In this document: piece by piece, positions 1 through 6,781 of the stretch
Numbering within the stretch: the first letter of the stretch is position 1
Layout of the letters: every line of letters starts with the position of its first letter
Program-made: the position numbers and the translations under genes
The notes under the pieces: generated by a model
The model's database searches: none
Seen by the model: only the letters and a program-made list of their open reading frames with translations
Told to the model about the DNA's origin: nothing
Assembly: GCA_050729115.1 (NCBI GenBank)
Contig: JBOHKK010000054.1
Span: 1-22,514, forward strand
Length of the DNA: 22,514 nt
Source of the DNA: JBKPNX01 sp050729115
GTDB taxonomy: Bacteria > Pseudomonadota > Alphaproteobacteria > Geminicoccales > Geminicoccaceae
Reading direction: 5' to 3'

Positions 1-366
1 GCCCGCGACGCTAAAGCCGTACTGGCGACCGTCGCGGTCGCGGGTGCGCAGGTCGAACCCGGCTGTCTGCAGCCAGCGAATGGTCAGGTCCTCGAACTGG
101 TGACCGGCGTCGAAGATGCGAAGCAGCCTGCCGTCGAATCCTTTGCCGTCGTCGACTGGCGTGAGCGTCGTTTCGTAGGCGAGCCTGCGGGCGCACGGCT
201 CGCCGATCCGGCTGCCGCCGAGATAGTCGCGCCGCGGCTTGGCTCGCGCGGCCGCCTCGAGCGCCGCGTCAATCAGCGTGTTGATCCGGACGCCGACGTC
301 GCAGACCGCGCTCAGCCCGCCGTAGACGAAGCCCGAGCCAGAGTTGAGGTCGATCATCGCTTCCAT
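1..366 (-). CDS. RecB/Cas4-like PD-(D/E)XK nuclease, N-terminal part (runs off left edge)
   Basis: The minus strand is open from an ATG at 366 (a second in-frame ATG lies at 357) to base 1 with no stop, giving 122 residues. The product starts MEAMIDLNSGSGFVYGG and contains YLGGSRIGEPCARRLAY at about residues 48-64. This is the S-x-(L/I)-G-x-x-C-x-R-R-(L/I) pattern found at the start of RecB/Cas4-like nucleases in phages, where the Cys can be an iron-sulfur ligand. The catalytic D/E-x-K core would lie beyond the window edge and is not seen. It starts 11 nt after the stop of the DUF6511 gene, as the last visible gene of the leftward recombination operon. A nuclease next to a Sak4-like ATPase fits a phage recombination role. 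Family assignment is inferred from the N-terminal motif only. Confidence 0.75.
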   Translation of the reverse strand, partial: MEAMIDLNSGSGFVYGGLSAVCDVGVRINTLIDAALEAAARAKPRRDYLGGSRIGEPCARRLAYETTLTPVDDGKGFDGRLLRIFDAGHQFEDLTIRWLQTAGFDLRTRDRDGRQYGFSVAG

Positions 367-377
367 GAGCAAGAAGC

Positions 378-674
378 TCAGAACGGCAGATCGTCGTTTA
401 GCGCCTGGCACTGCATCGACTGCTGGAAGCCGTCGACCGCGGCCTCGATCAGCTGATCGATCTGCTCGGCGCTGAGATCGAAGAAGTGCTCCATCAGGCC
501 AAGCTCGGTCAGGGCCTCGGCGAACGGACGCCTGGCGTCCTTGATCGCCTGCTGCTCCATCTCGGTCTTGTCGATCATGCCGCTGCGCCTCGCGGCCAGC
601 GCAGCGCCGGCATCCAGGCAGCGCAGGGAGCAGAACTGATAGGTCGGGTATTGGTCGGGCCGCAGCTGGTGCAC
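378..674 (-). CDS. DUF6511-type small zinc protein, N-terminus probably disrupted
   Basis: The 98-aa frame from a GTG at 674 reads V(M)HQLRPDQYPTYQFCSLRC and ends QALNDDLPF, which I recognise as the DUF6511 type found in alphaproteobacterial phages and integrative elements. The same frame continues upstream as VRPACAICRREARGFGY, adding a CxxC pair to the FCSLRC pair to make a likely four-cysteine zinc knuckle. It then hits TGA at 732-734 with no ATG, GTG or TTG in between. The adjacent frame just upstream reads MGPDPELAYVRPA, so a one-base indel near 720 may have separated the true start from the body. It sits between the SSB-like gene and the nuclease in the leftward operon. Function is unknown. 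Either the protein is made from the GTG without its first CxxC, or the gene is broken. Confidence 0.7.
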   Translation of the reverse strand: MHQLRPDQYPTYQFCSLRCLDAGAALAARRSGMIDKTEMEQQAIKDARRPFAEALTELGLMEHFFDLSAEQIDQLIEAAVDGFQQSMQCQALNDDLPF

Positions 675-848
675 ATAGCCGAAGCCCCTGGCCTCGCGAC
701 GGCAGATCGCGCAGGCCGGACGTACGCCAACTCAGGATCGGGCCCCATAGGGCGCGACGATGGCTCCGGCAACGGACGCGGCGCCGGCTCAGACGGAGTC
801 GGCCGGCGGTGCGCACGATGTCTCGCCTGAGCCATGTCTCAGACCCGG

Positions 849-1580
849 TCACGTGTTCAGCCACGCAGGACCGGCGGGCTTCGCGGGCTGGCTGTTGCCT
901 GCGTCCTGAATTGACGTCGCGGGCCGCTGCCACGCCGCCGCAGCGGCCTGCTGCGCAGGTCCGGCCTGCTGCTGGCCCCAGGCGGGCTTCGGGGCCGTGG
1001 CGGCGCTGCTGCCCCCGCTGCCGGCCGAACGTGGCCGCGACGGGCTCGGTGCCACCTCCTCGCCGTCCATGACCGCGCGCCACTCCTTCTCATTGGGCAG
1101 CACCGGCCGATCGAGCTTGTTCTTGTCCGGGTATCGGGAATCGGTGCTCGGCTCGACCGTGATCTTGGCGACGAAGGTGATGCCGTCGAGGTCGGCCAGA
1201 CCGCGCAGCCGGCGCTTCCCCTTGGCCTCCTCGCTGTTTTCGTCGGGGTCGAGGCCGAGCGCGCTGTCGATCATCGCGCGGAAGGTGCGCTTGCTGATGT
1301 TCCAGCCGATCGAGGCGCCCTTCTCGTCGACCTTGCCGCCGGAGACCGTGAACGCGTGCCAGAACTTGCGGCGGACGAACTTGCCCTCTGTCGCGGTGAA
1401 TTCGCAGTCCAGGCTCAGCACGTCGCTGCCCGGCGTGGTCGATGCCTTGAGCAGGCCCCGGTCGATCTCGGTCTGGCCGTCGATGCCGCCCGGCCGGATC
1501 GTCATGATCACCTTGGCGAAGGTGCCGTCGGGAATCAGATCGGTGCTTTGCTGTGGCTCGACGTCGCTGAAGTCGTACAT
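849..1580 (-). CDS. Putative phage single-strand DNA-binding protein, partner of the Sak4-like ATPase
   Basis: This 243-aa product starts MYDFSDVEPQQSTDLIPDGT. I chose the ATG at 1580 because CGGAG lies just upstream with about 6 nt spacing. Residues 1-170 look like a compact beta-rich domain (alternating strands around AKVIMTIRPGG and SLDCEFTATEGKFVRRKFWHA), comparable to DUF669-type or OB-fold proteins that accompany phage annealing ATPases. Residues 185-243 are a low-complexity Ala/Pro/Gln/Ser tail ending GPAWLNT, as in many SSBs with a disordered tail, though without the usual acidic tip. It lies 29 nt downstream of the AAA_24 ATPase in the same orientation. The SSB role is inferred from fold impression and context; no catalytic motif is visible. 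Confidence 0.65.
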   Translation of the reverse strand: MYDFSDVEPQQSTDLIPDGTFAKVIMTIRPGGIDGQTEIDRGLLKASTTPGSDVLSLDCEFTATEGKFVRRKFWHAFTVSGGKVDEKGASIGWNISKRTFRAMIDSALGLDPDENSEEAKGKRRLRGLADLDGITFVAKITVEPSTDSRYPDKNKLDRPVLPNEKEWRAVMDGEEVAPSPSRPRSAGSGGSSAATAPKPAWGQQQAGPAQQAAAAAWQRPATSIQDAGNSQPAKPAGPAWLNT

Positions 1581-1609
1581 GTCGATCTCCGTGCTCAGGG
1601 GATAGGGCC

Positions 1610-2446
1610 TTACGTGGACTGGGCGGTCCGGTTGATCTTGGCGAGCAGCGCCCCGAGGTCGGGCGGCTCGGTGAGGTCGAGGCGACCCGAGCGGTCCTTT
1701 GCCGGCAGGCCGTAGGGATTGCCGGAGCGGCACACCAGGCGGCGCACCTGGCCCTTGCCCGGCTCGTGGCGCCAGCCGTCGCCGTCGGGCTCGAACAGGC
1801 TCATGGTGATGACCTGATCGACGATGGCTGGCAGCTCGCGTGCGGCTTTCCCGCCCTCCATCTGCGGCTGCCAATGCTCGCGATTGAACTCGTCGACGAT
1901 CCGCTCGAGCACGCCCACGAAGATCACGGTCTTGCCGGGCGCATGCTGCAGATGCTTGAGCAGCGCGATCACCTCGCGCGCCAGCAGGCCGTAGGCGCCG
2001 CGCACGTCGGGCTTGCCGGTCTTCTCGCTGAACGCCTCGGGTCGGGTCTTCGCCCAGCCCATGCCCTGGCGGGTGAGGTCCGTGATGCTGTCGACGAAGA
2101 CAATGCGCTTCTGCGCGATGAGCCGGACCAGGTCCGGGTAGGTCTCGGCGACGTGCTGGTAATGACCCGCCGAGAAGAAAGCGCTCGCATCCGCCGCCGG
2201 GTCGATCCCGCCGATGAGACACGCAATGTCCACGGCGTCGGGCCAGGCCCGGATGGGGATGCTGTCGCCCGGCCAGTCCTGCACCGACTTCATGCCCGCC
2301 TCGAGGTCGACGCAGAGCGTGATCTCGGGCGGCAGGGTCTTGAGCAGCGAGGTCTTCCCGACGCCCGAGGGCCCGAAGATCGCCATCGTGGTCCTGCTGT
2401 TGGCCTGGGCCAGCCGCTCCTCGGCGGTAACAATGTGCAGCCCCAT
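1610..2446 (-). CDS. Sak4-like AAA_24 ATP-binding recombination protein
   Basis: This 278-aa protein reads MGLHIVTAEERLAQANS and then a Walker A motif, FGPSGVGKTS, at about residues 24-33. A Walker B-like segment RIVFVDSITD lies near residue 115. The size and the early P-loop match the AAA_24 (Sak4-like) family, RecA-related ATPases that promote single-strand annealing or strand exchange for phages. GGAGG at 2455-2459 is 8 nt from ATG 2446; a GTG at 2449 is the alternative start. The ATG overlaps the TGA of the upstream gene (TGATG), so translation is probably coupled. With the SSB-like and nuclease genes it forms a recombination operon typical of alphaproteobacterial prophages. Family assignment is fairly secure; the biochemical role comes from the family. 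Confidence 0.85.
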   Translation of the reverse strand: MGLHIVTAEERLAQANSRTTMAIFGPSGVGKTSLLKTLPPEITLCVDLEAGMKSVQDWPGDSIPIRAWPDAVDIACLIGGIDPAADASAFFSAGHYQHVAETYPDLVRLIAQKRIVFVDSITDLTRQGMGWAKTRPEAFSEKTGKPDVRGAYGLLAREVIALLKHLQHAPGKTVIFVGVLERIVDEFNREHWQPQMEGGKAARELPAIVDQVITMSLFEPDGDGWRHEPGKGQVRRLVCRSGNPYGLPAKDRSGRLDLTEPPDLGALLAKINRTAQST

Positions 2447-2838
2447 CACGCGGCCTCCGACCTGAGGATCGAGCGTTGTGCCGCGGGACGATCGATCGCC
2501 AGCGCGGGGACGGCGCGTCGGGTGGCAGCTCGAACCGACTTGATCGCCAGGTAGCTGAAGTCGAACGGGCCACGGCGCCGCTGGACCAGATGGACTTGGC
2601 CTTGTTCCGCCGCCTGGAAGACGGCGTTGGCGATCCTGGCCAGCGCGCGCCGGTGGTCGTCAGACAGCGCGGACGCCGGTGACCGATCCCAGATCAGCAG
2701 TCCGCGGTGGTATTCAAACCACGAGCAGGACTCGGCACGGGCGAGCCAGCCGCGGAATTCCGGAACTGAGATCAGATCGCGCGCTGCAGGCTCGCTTCGC
2801 TCTGCGGAAGTCATCACTGCCGTCATCGATTGGCTCAC
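2446..2838 (-). CDS. Conserved phage-type hypothetical protein, first gene of the recombination operon
   Basis: The frame gives 130 aa from a GTG at 2838; in-frame ATGs at 2826 and 2814 are equally possible and no clear ribosome site decides. The core reads LISVPEFRGWLARAESCSWFEYHRG and LIWDRSP, then a basic stretch VQRRRGPFDFSYLAIKS. I do not recognise a named domain, but similar short basic proteins commonly precede Sak4-like ATPases in alphaproteobacterial phage operons. It overlaps the ATPase start by one base (TGATG), so the two are translated together. A 31-bp repeated regulatory element (2895-2925) lies just upstream and probably contains or overlaps the operon's promoter. Function unknown. 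Confidence 0.7.
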   Translation of the reverse strand: MSQSMTAVMTSAERSEPAARDLISVPEFRGWLARAESCSWFEYHRGLLIWDRSPASALSDDHRRALARIANAVFQAAEQGQVHLVQRRRGPFDFSYLAIKSVRAATRRAVPALAIDRPAAQRSILRSEAA

Positions 2839-2894
2839 AGGTGAACGATTTGCCTCTATCAGACGAGTAGCGGCTTCGAAAGGCCAATATTCGC

Positions 2895-2925
2895 CTTAAC
2901 GAAAGACGACGAAAACAAAAGTAGT
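2895..2925 (+). repeat. 31-bp element, left copy of an inverted pair (other copy 12774-12804)
   Basis: The plus strand here matches the reverse complement of 12774-12804 at 25 of 31 positions, including an exact 16-base run CGAAAACAAAAGTAGT at 2910-2925. It lies 57 nt upstream of the leftward recombination operon. Read in the direction of that operon, the element is ACTACTTTTGTTTTCG followed by TTCGTTAAG, and a further CTACTCGTCTGAT lies closer to the gene. The right copy has the same order relative to the recombinase operon. A shared promoter/operator is therefore more likely than a transposon end, but both remain possible. Confidence 0.6.
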
Positions 2926-2983
2926 AGTGAGTATTCTGAAGAAGCAGGACGAGCCGGAGCGTGCTCAAGTGAACAGCTACGCA

Positions 2984-3274
2984 TCACGGGTATCCTTCGC
3001 GCGGATGCTTGTTGGCCGTGCTCGACTTGCGCCGACGGGGAGTGCGCTGCCTCAGCTGCTCCGCTTCGAACGCCTCGATGTCGTCGAGGCGGTAGAGCAC
3101 CTTGCCGCCCGCTTTGATGAAAGGCGGGCCCTTCCCGAACCAGCGCCAGCCCTCAAGGGTGCGCGGCGAGAAGCCCCAGCGCCGCGAGAGTTCGATCTGG
3201 TTGAGATGGCGCGCCGGGTGAGGCGCAGCGGCTGCCGGGGCAGCAGAGTTCGAAGTAGCGTCGTTGTGTGACAT
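2984..3274 (-). CDS. HTH_17 excisionase-like DNA-binding protein
   Basis: A 96-aa basic protein. Residues 24-70 read LNQIELSRRWGFSPRTLEGW, then a GKGPPFIKAGGK turn and VLYRLDDIEAF. This is the standard HTH_17/MerR-type winged-helix pattern of excisionases and small phage regulators. An Ala/Pro-rich linker precedes it, and a basic tail (TPRRRKSSTANKH) follows. ATG 3274 is preceded by AGGGATAG, a usable ribosome site. It is transcribed leftward toward the recombination operon, with 145 nt between them. Its upstream region carries repeated GTGACAT motifs, one overlapping its own start codon, which suggests autoregulation or use of those repeats as its binding sites. It could be an excisionase, a transcription factor, or both. 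Confidence 0.8.
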   Translation of the reverse strand: MSHNDATSNSAAPAAAAPHPARHLNQIELSRRWGFSPRTLEGWRWFGKGPPFIKAGGKVLYRLDDIEAFEAEQLRQRTPRRRKSSTANKHPREGYP

Positions 3275-3390
3275 CTATCCCTACCGCGACAACCATGCGC
3301 CCGCTCGCATCGCTCAGGGCGCAACCGATTGATTTCGCGGCAAGTATGGGCGTCACGCACGCAGCGAAATATCCTCCGCTGCAAAAAGGG

Positions 3391-3477
3391 GTGTGACATT
3401 CTGGAAGGATGGACTCACGGGAATCCGTCGCTTTTGGGGCGGACGTGTGACATCCGCCCTATAGACGCGTGACATTC
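3391..3477 (+). promoter_or_regulatory. Repeated GTGACAT sites upstream of the HTH_17 gene
   Basis: GTGACAT occurs on the plus strand at 3393-3399, 3447-3453 and 3469-3475, with a further copy at 3268-3274 over the start codon of the HTH_17 gene. The last two upstream copies sit in near-identical 17-mers (GACGTGTGACATCCGCC and GACGCGTGACATTCGCC, two mismatches) exactly 22 bp apart, about two helical turns. The stretch lies between the end of the QueC-like gene (3480) and the HTH_17 gene, so it probably serves as promoter/operator for the latter. Which protein binds is not known. Confidence 0.5.
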
Positions 3478-3479
3478 GC

Positions 3480-5381
3480 CTAAGGCTTGCTGTTGTGACG
3501 CACCTGGCCCGGCTGCACCAGGAGCAGATACGGATTGAGCCGATAGCCCGTCCCCGGATCGTTCTGGATCACGTCGTCGTCGGCCAGCTGGGTATCGAGG
3601 GCCTCGATGAACTTCTTCTCGATGGTGTCGCGAAGGCGGGTTATCCGCTGCCGCAGGCCCTGCTGATCGATCCCAACTCGATCGGCAAGAACCTCCGGTT
3701 TGACGAAGCGGAATTCATCTGGCGCGCGTGCGGATGTCACATCGTCCCGGAACTCAACCGCCAGCGCTTGCACGAGCTCGAATCCGGCTCCTCTGATCTC
3801 GATGCCACCGTGAAACAGAACCTTCCTGCGCTTCTCATCGATGGCAAAGACCAGCGGCCTCTCGACCGTTCGGCTGCGATCGGCTGCCGCCTGTTCCGAT
3901 GCCGGCGGCTCCGCCTCGGCGGGATCGACGGTCGGCAGCCTGACCGCCGATGACTGGATCAGCATCAGGAGCGAGGTCTCCTGTAGGGACAAGGACGTCG
4001 TGACTGTGGCGTGATGGGCGAGCTCCCGATCGATCACCGCTTGCACTATTTGGCCGTGGCGGCGATGCAGCTCATGGAGCCTCGCGGCATTCTCCTCTGG
4101 CGAGCCAGGCAGATATGGCAAGACCCGGAAAACCTGGCCGAAGCTGTTGAGGAACGTCTGCTCCGACATTGAGGCCAGCTTGAGCGCCTGCAGGACATAG
4201 GACTCTGCCATGACCACATCCGGGCCGGGCTTGCGTTCGCCGCGGAACAGATCCACGACGTAAGCTTCCGCCGGTTCATGCTCGCCGAGACCGGCGCCCA
4301 GAATACCGAAGCGCCGATCGATGCACTGGGAGCAGACGCCGCAGTGCCGCCCGCGCCGGGTGGCCTCACGCACCCGGGCGCAGCTGAAGGTCTCGGCAAT
4401 CAGGTCGGCGCAACCATGACCAGCGATGGTGGCGGCCACATCGCTCTTGGTCTTCCAGAGATACGGGTTCTCCACCGTCACCGGCTCGTCGAGAAGCAGC
4501 GAGAAGAGCCGACTGAAATCGGCGAGCACCTTGGGATGCGTGGTGCGCGTCGCCCGCGCCCCCAGCACATGACCGGCGACCGGGAGATTCAGGCTGACGA
4601 CACCGTTCTCGTAAAACTGCACCGTGTTCCGCCGAAACAGGCGCGCCACCACCACCGCCAGCGTCGCGAACAGGAACGACCGTGATCTCTGGGTGAACTC
4701 GACCGCTTCCTCGTGCCCCTTGGTCACGCTCACCGGTACGCGAAAGAGCTGAAACTCCCTGGTCTGCTCGCGCAGCGCCATGACGAGCTGCGATTGCTTC
4801 GACATAACCATTGGCGATGACTGATGGCTGACCAGGGCCACTTTCCGGCCATGTCCAATCAAGCTTTCGACGGCGCCGGCGAAGGAATCCAGGCCACCCG
4901 AGAAGAGGATGACGTCGTCCGGTACGAACCCGGAATCTGGGGAGTCCCCGAAGCCCAGATAGGGCTGCAATCCCGCGGGAGCGGGATCCGGCTGCTGGAC
5001 GAACTCGAACGCGTAGTGGTCATCCGACAGGAAGCTCAGGGTCTCTATCAGCAGGTCCTGGATCTCCAACCGACGCCAAAGGTCGGGACGGCGCACCGGC
5101 ACGCGAAAACGAAAGCGGCGGCGCCAGTCCTTGCCCATCTCCGGCAGCGTGTCACCGCCGCGTCCCGTGCACTGGTCGGCGCAGAACACGTAGGCGGCGA
5201 TTTCCAGCAGATCGGTGAGCACGGGCGGAACGTCCTCGACCATGCGCGTGCTGATGTCGCCCAGCTTGAGGTTGACATGGGTCGGAGAATCATCAGGGGC
5301 GTTGGCGTCGAGCGCGAGGATGTCCTTCGTGCAGGCGCCCCCCGCAGGCAATCCCCCGCAGATGACCAACCGCTCAGTCAT
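3480..5381 (-). CDS. QueC-like PP-loop/zinc protein with C-terminal winged helix
   Basis: This 633-aa protein has three parts. Residues 1-150 are a family-specific N-terminal domain. Residues 155-365 are a QueC-like domain: ATP pyrophosphatase P-loop SGGLDS at 161-166, and the zinc site C-x12-C-x2-C-x2-C at Cys334, 347, 350 and 353 (HCGVCSQC). Residues about 515-625 look like an OmpR/PhoB-type winged helix (VLFHGGIEI, LRQRITRLRDTIE, VIQNDPGTGYRL). True QueC makes preQ0 and is about 230 aa, so this protein is far larger and not a housekeeping queuosine enzyme. QueC-like proteins occur in defence systems (QatC of Qat, Cap9 of type IV CBASS). Its start overlaps the preceding gene by 8 nt, so the two form a coupled pair. 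A defence role is inferred; both QueC motifs look intact. Confidence 0.8.
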   Translation of the reverse strand: MTERLVICGGLPAGGACTKDILALDANAPDDSPTHVNLKLGDISTRMVEDVPPVLTDLLEIAAYVFCADQCTGRGGDTLPEMGKDWRRRFRFRVPVRRPDLWRRLEIQDLLIETLSFLSDDHYAFEFVQQPDPAPAGLQPYLGFGDSPDSGFVPDDVILFSGGLDSFAGAVESLIGHGRKVALVSHQSSPMVMSKQSQLVMALREQTREFQLFRVPVSVTKGHEEAVEFTQRSRSFLFATLAVVVARLFRRNTVQFYENGVVSLNLPVAGHVLGARATRTTHPKVLADFSRLFSLLLDEPVTVENPYLWKTKSDVAATIAGHGCADLIAETFSCARVREATRRGRHCGVCSQCIDRRFGILGAGLGEHEPAEAYVVDLFRGERKPGPDVVMAESYVLQALKLASMSEQTFLNSFGQVFRVLPYLPGSPEENAARLHELHRRHGQIVQAVIDRELAHHATVTTSLSLQETSLLMLIQSSAVRLPTVDPAEAEPPASEQAAADRSRTVERPLVFAIDEKRRKVLFHGGIEIRGAGFELVQALAVEFRDDVTSARAPDEFRFVKPEVLADRVGIDQQGLRQRITRLRDTIEKKFIEALDTQLADDDVIQNDPGTGYRLNPYLLLVQPGQVRHNSKP

Positions 5382-6153
5382 CGGCGTCCCTCCGCATGCG
5401 CAGCTCCTTGCGGATCTTGTCGAAGGCGACGTGGACGAACCGGCCTGCCTTTGCGTGGTCGATGCCGCCCTCGTAGTTCTGTTTTGAGAACCACTCTCCC
5501 GAGAATTCCTTCACGATCCGCGCCGTCTCCCGGCAATGCAGGTCCAGCGCCTCGTCGAACTGCTTGTGCTCCCGGATGGTTTGGAACCGCGAGTTGATCC
5601 CGACATGCTTAGCAAGCTCGCGGCTGAGGTAATAGTCGAGGTGGTGGCGGGTCAGCCGGGCGAAGAAGTCGCGGGCCAGCACGCTGAACTGCTTGACAGT
5701 GGCGAGGCCGGCCAAGGCGCTTCGCACGTCCTCCGGCGTCGTCCCAAAGAGGCGTGGTAACTCCCGCCCGGCAACCGCGCTCAGGCTTTCAGCAGCTGCC
5801 AGTTGCACCATCTCGCCGAAGTCCGTCCGACCATCGGCCGACCGAACCTGCCGATCCACGGCATCCGCGAGAGCCGAGACGATCGCCACCAGCGATGGCC
5901 GATCGCTCAGCCTGAGCCCCAGCATGCGGAGCTCCGAGACGAAATTCTCCTGGCGCGCCGCGAGCGGGATCTGGGTGATCAGATAGAACGCCGCCCGCGC
6001 GGCGGGATCGTCCGCGGCGTCGATCATGCTCCGCTCGGCGGCAGCCGAGACCGCTGCGGCGATATCGTGAACGTCCGCGCCGCCGCTGATCAGCTCAACG
6101 ACATGGCGCCACTTCCTCGATTGAGGCAGCTTGCCGAGACGTTGATGCCCCAT
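5374..6153 (-). CDS. Partner protein of the QueC-like enzyme, N-terminus MGHQRLGKLP
   Basis: A 259-aa, mostly alpha-helical soluble protein with no signal peptide or membrane segment and no domain I can name. It begins MGHQRLGKLPQSRKWRHVV. Later it has LATVKQFSVLARDFFARLTR and YYLSRELAKHVG, and near the end LDLHCRETARIV, FSGEWFSKQNYEGGI and KAGRFVHVAFDKIRKELR. The glycine after the initiator Met is notable: Met removal would expose an N-terminal Gly, as in QatB, the substrate-like partner of the QueC-like QatC. It overlaps the QueC-like gene by 8 nt, so stoichiometric co-expression is likely. ATG 6153 has only a weak ribosome site (TAGGCTGCG). It is not QatB by sequence as far as I can tell. 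Function is inferred from partnership only. Confidence 0.7.
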   Translation of the reverse strand: MGHQRLGKLPQSRKWRHVVELISGGADVHDIAAAVSAAAERSMIDAADDPAARAAFYLITQIPLAARQENFVSELRMLGLRLSDRPSLVAIVSALADAVDRQVRSADGRTDFGEMVQLAAAESLSAVAGRELPRLFGTTPEDVRSALAGLATVKQFSVLARDFFARLTRHHLDYYLSRELAKHVGINSRFQTIREHKQFDEALDLHCRETARIVKEFSGEWFSKQNYEGGIDHAKAGRFVHVAFDKIRKELRMRRDADD

Positions 6154-6306
6154 CGCAGCCTACCGGCGTCCGGCCCGGCAGCCCCTCCCATGGGCGTCCC
6201 TGACTTGCGACCTCATCGACACGCGCTGAACCTCCGTTTCTACGCCAGAAAAGGGGACGTCAGAACTCGAGCTCAGACCGAGGTGCATGACGCATTGCGA
6301 TCTCCC

Positions 6307-6369
6307 GTGCATTTCGATAAAATTGCACAAATCGTTCGCTTTGACGAACAAGGGGCGCGGGAGTATCAA
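6307..6369 (+). promoter_or_regulatory. Promoter and two inverted repeats upstream of the XRE regulator
   Basis: TTGACG at 6341-6346 and TATCAA at 6364-6369 are separated by exactly 17 bp, a good sigma-70-type promoter pointing at the XRE gene. The -35 box lies inside the inverted repeat GTTCG-CTTTGA-CGAAC (6334-6349), so a protein bound there would block the promoter. A second inverted repeat, GTGCA...TGCAC (6307-6328, arms extended by TTT/AAA), lies just upstream, between this promoter and the divergent leftward module. Autorepression by the XRE protein, possibly also controlling the divergent operon, is the simplest reading. Confidence 0.6.
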
Positions 6370-6454
6370 GACGGACGCGCCCGTTGGCAAGCAGGGAATC
6401 GTAATATGAGAACGGGCCCCGACTACGGTGGCGCCCGCGCAACAGGGGATCTCG

Positions 6455-6781
6455 ATGGCCTCGGTTTTCGGGCAGAAGATCAAGACCCACCGCCAGATGA
6501 AGCGTATGACCCTGGACCAGCTCGCCACACACACCGGCTGCAGCAAGAGCTACATCTGGGAGCTCGAGAACCGGGACGTGCCGCCGCAACCCTCGGCCGA
6601 GAAGATCTTCGCGATCGCCGCGGCGCTCGGGGTCACGCCCGAGTTCCTGCTCTCCAATGCTCAAGCCGACCCGGACGACGCCGTGGTCGATGAGGCCTTC
6701 TATCGCAAATACAAGCGCATGCCGCCCGAGACCAAGCTCCGGCTGCGGCAGATCCTCGACGCCTGGGACAACCAGCCGTGA
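6455..6781 (+). CDS. XRE-family helix-turn-helix regulator
   Basis: A 108-aa protein: MASVFGQKIKTHRQMKRMTL, then the HTH core LDQLATHTGCSKSYIWELEN (about residues 20-39), AAALGVTPEFLL, and a C-terminal helix LRQILDAW. This is the classic Xre/Cro domain with a short tail, used by phage and island regulators. I chose ATG 6455 rather than the GTG at 6428 because AGGGGAT sits 6-7 nt upstream of the ATG. Its stop overlaps the thermonuclease start (GTGA), so the two are translated together. It is divergent from the QueC-like module across 300 nt carrying a promoter and two inverted repeats. It probably represses its own promoter and perhaps the neighbouring module. Confidence 0.88.
   Translation: MASVFGQKIKTHRQMKRMTLDQLATHTGCSKSYIWELENRDVPPQPSAEKIFAIAAALGVTPEFLLSNAQADPDDAVVDEAFYRKYKRMPPETKLRLRQILDAWDNQP

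Noticed and set aside
1766..2554. Long plus-strand frame opposite the Sak4-like gene
   Set aside because: It mirrors a convincing minus-strand gene and has no domain-like sequence; typical of GC-rich antisense frames.
3480..6153. A complete Qat or type IV CBASS system
   Set aside because: Only the QueC-like gene and one partner are present; no QatA ATPase, TatD-like nuclease, CD-NTase, TGT-like or effector gene is adjacent, and the partner does not read like QatB.
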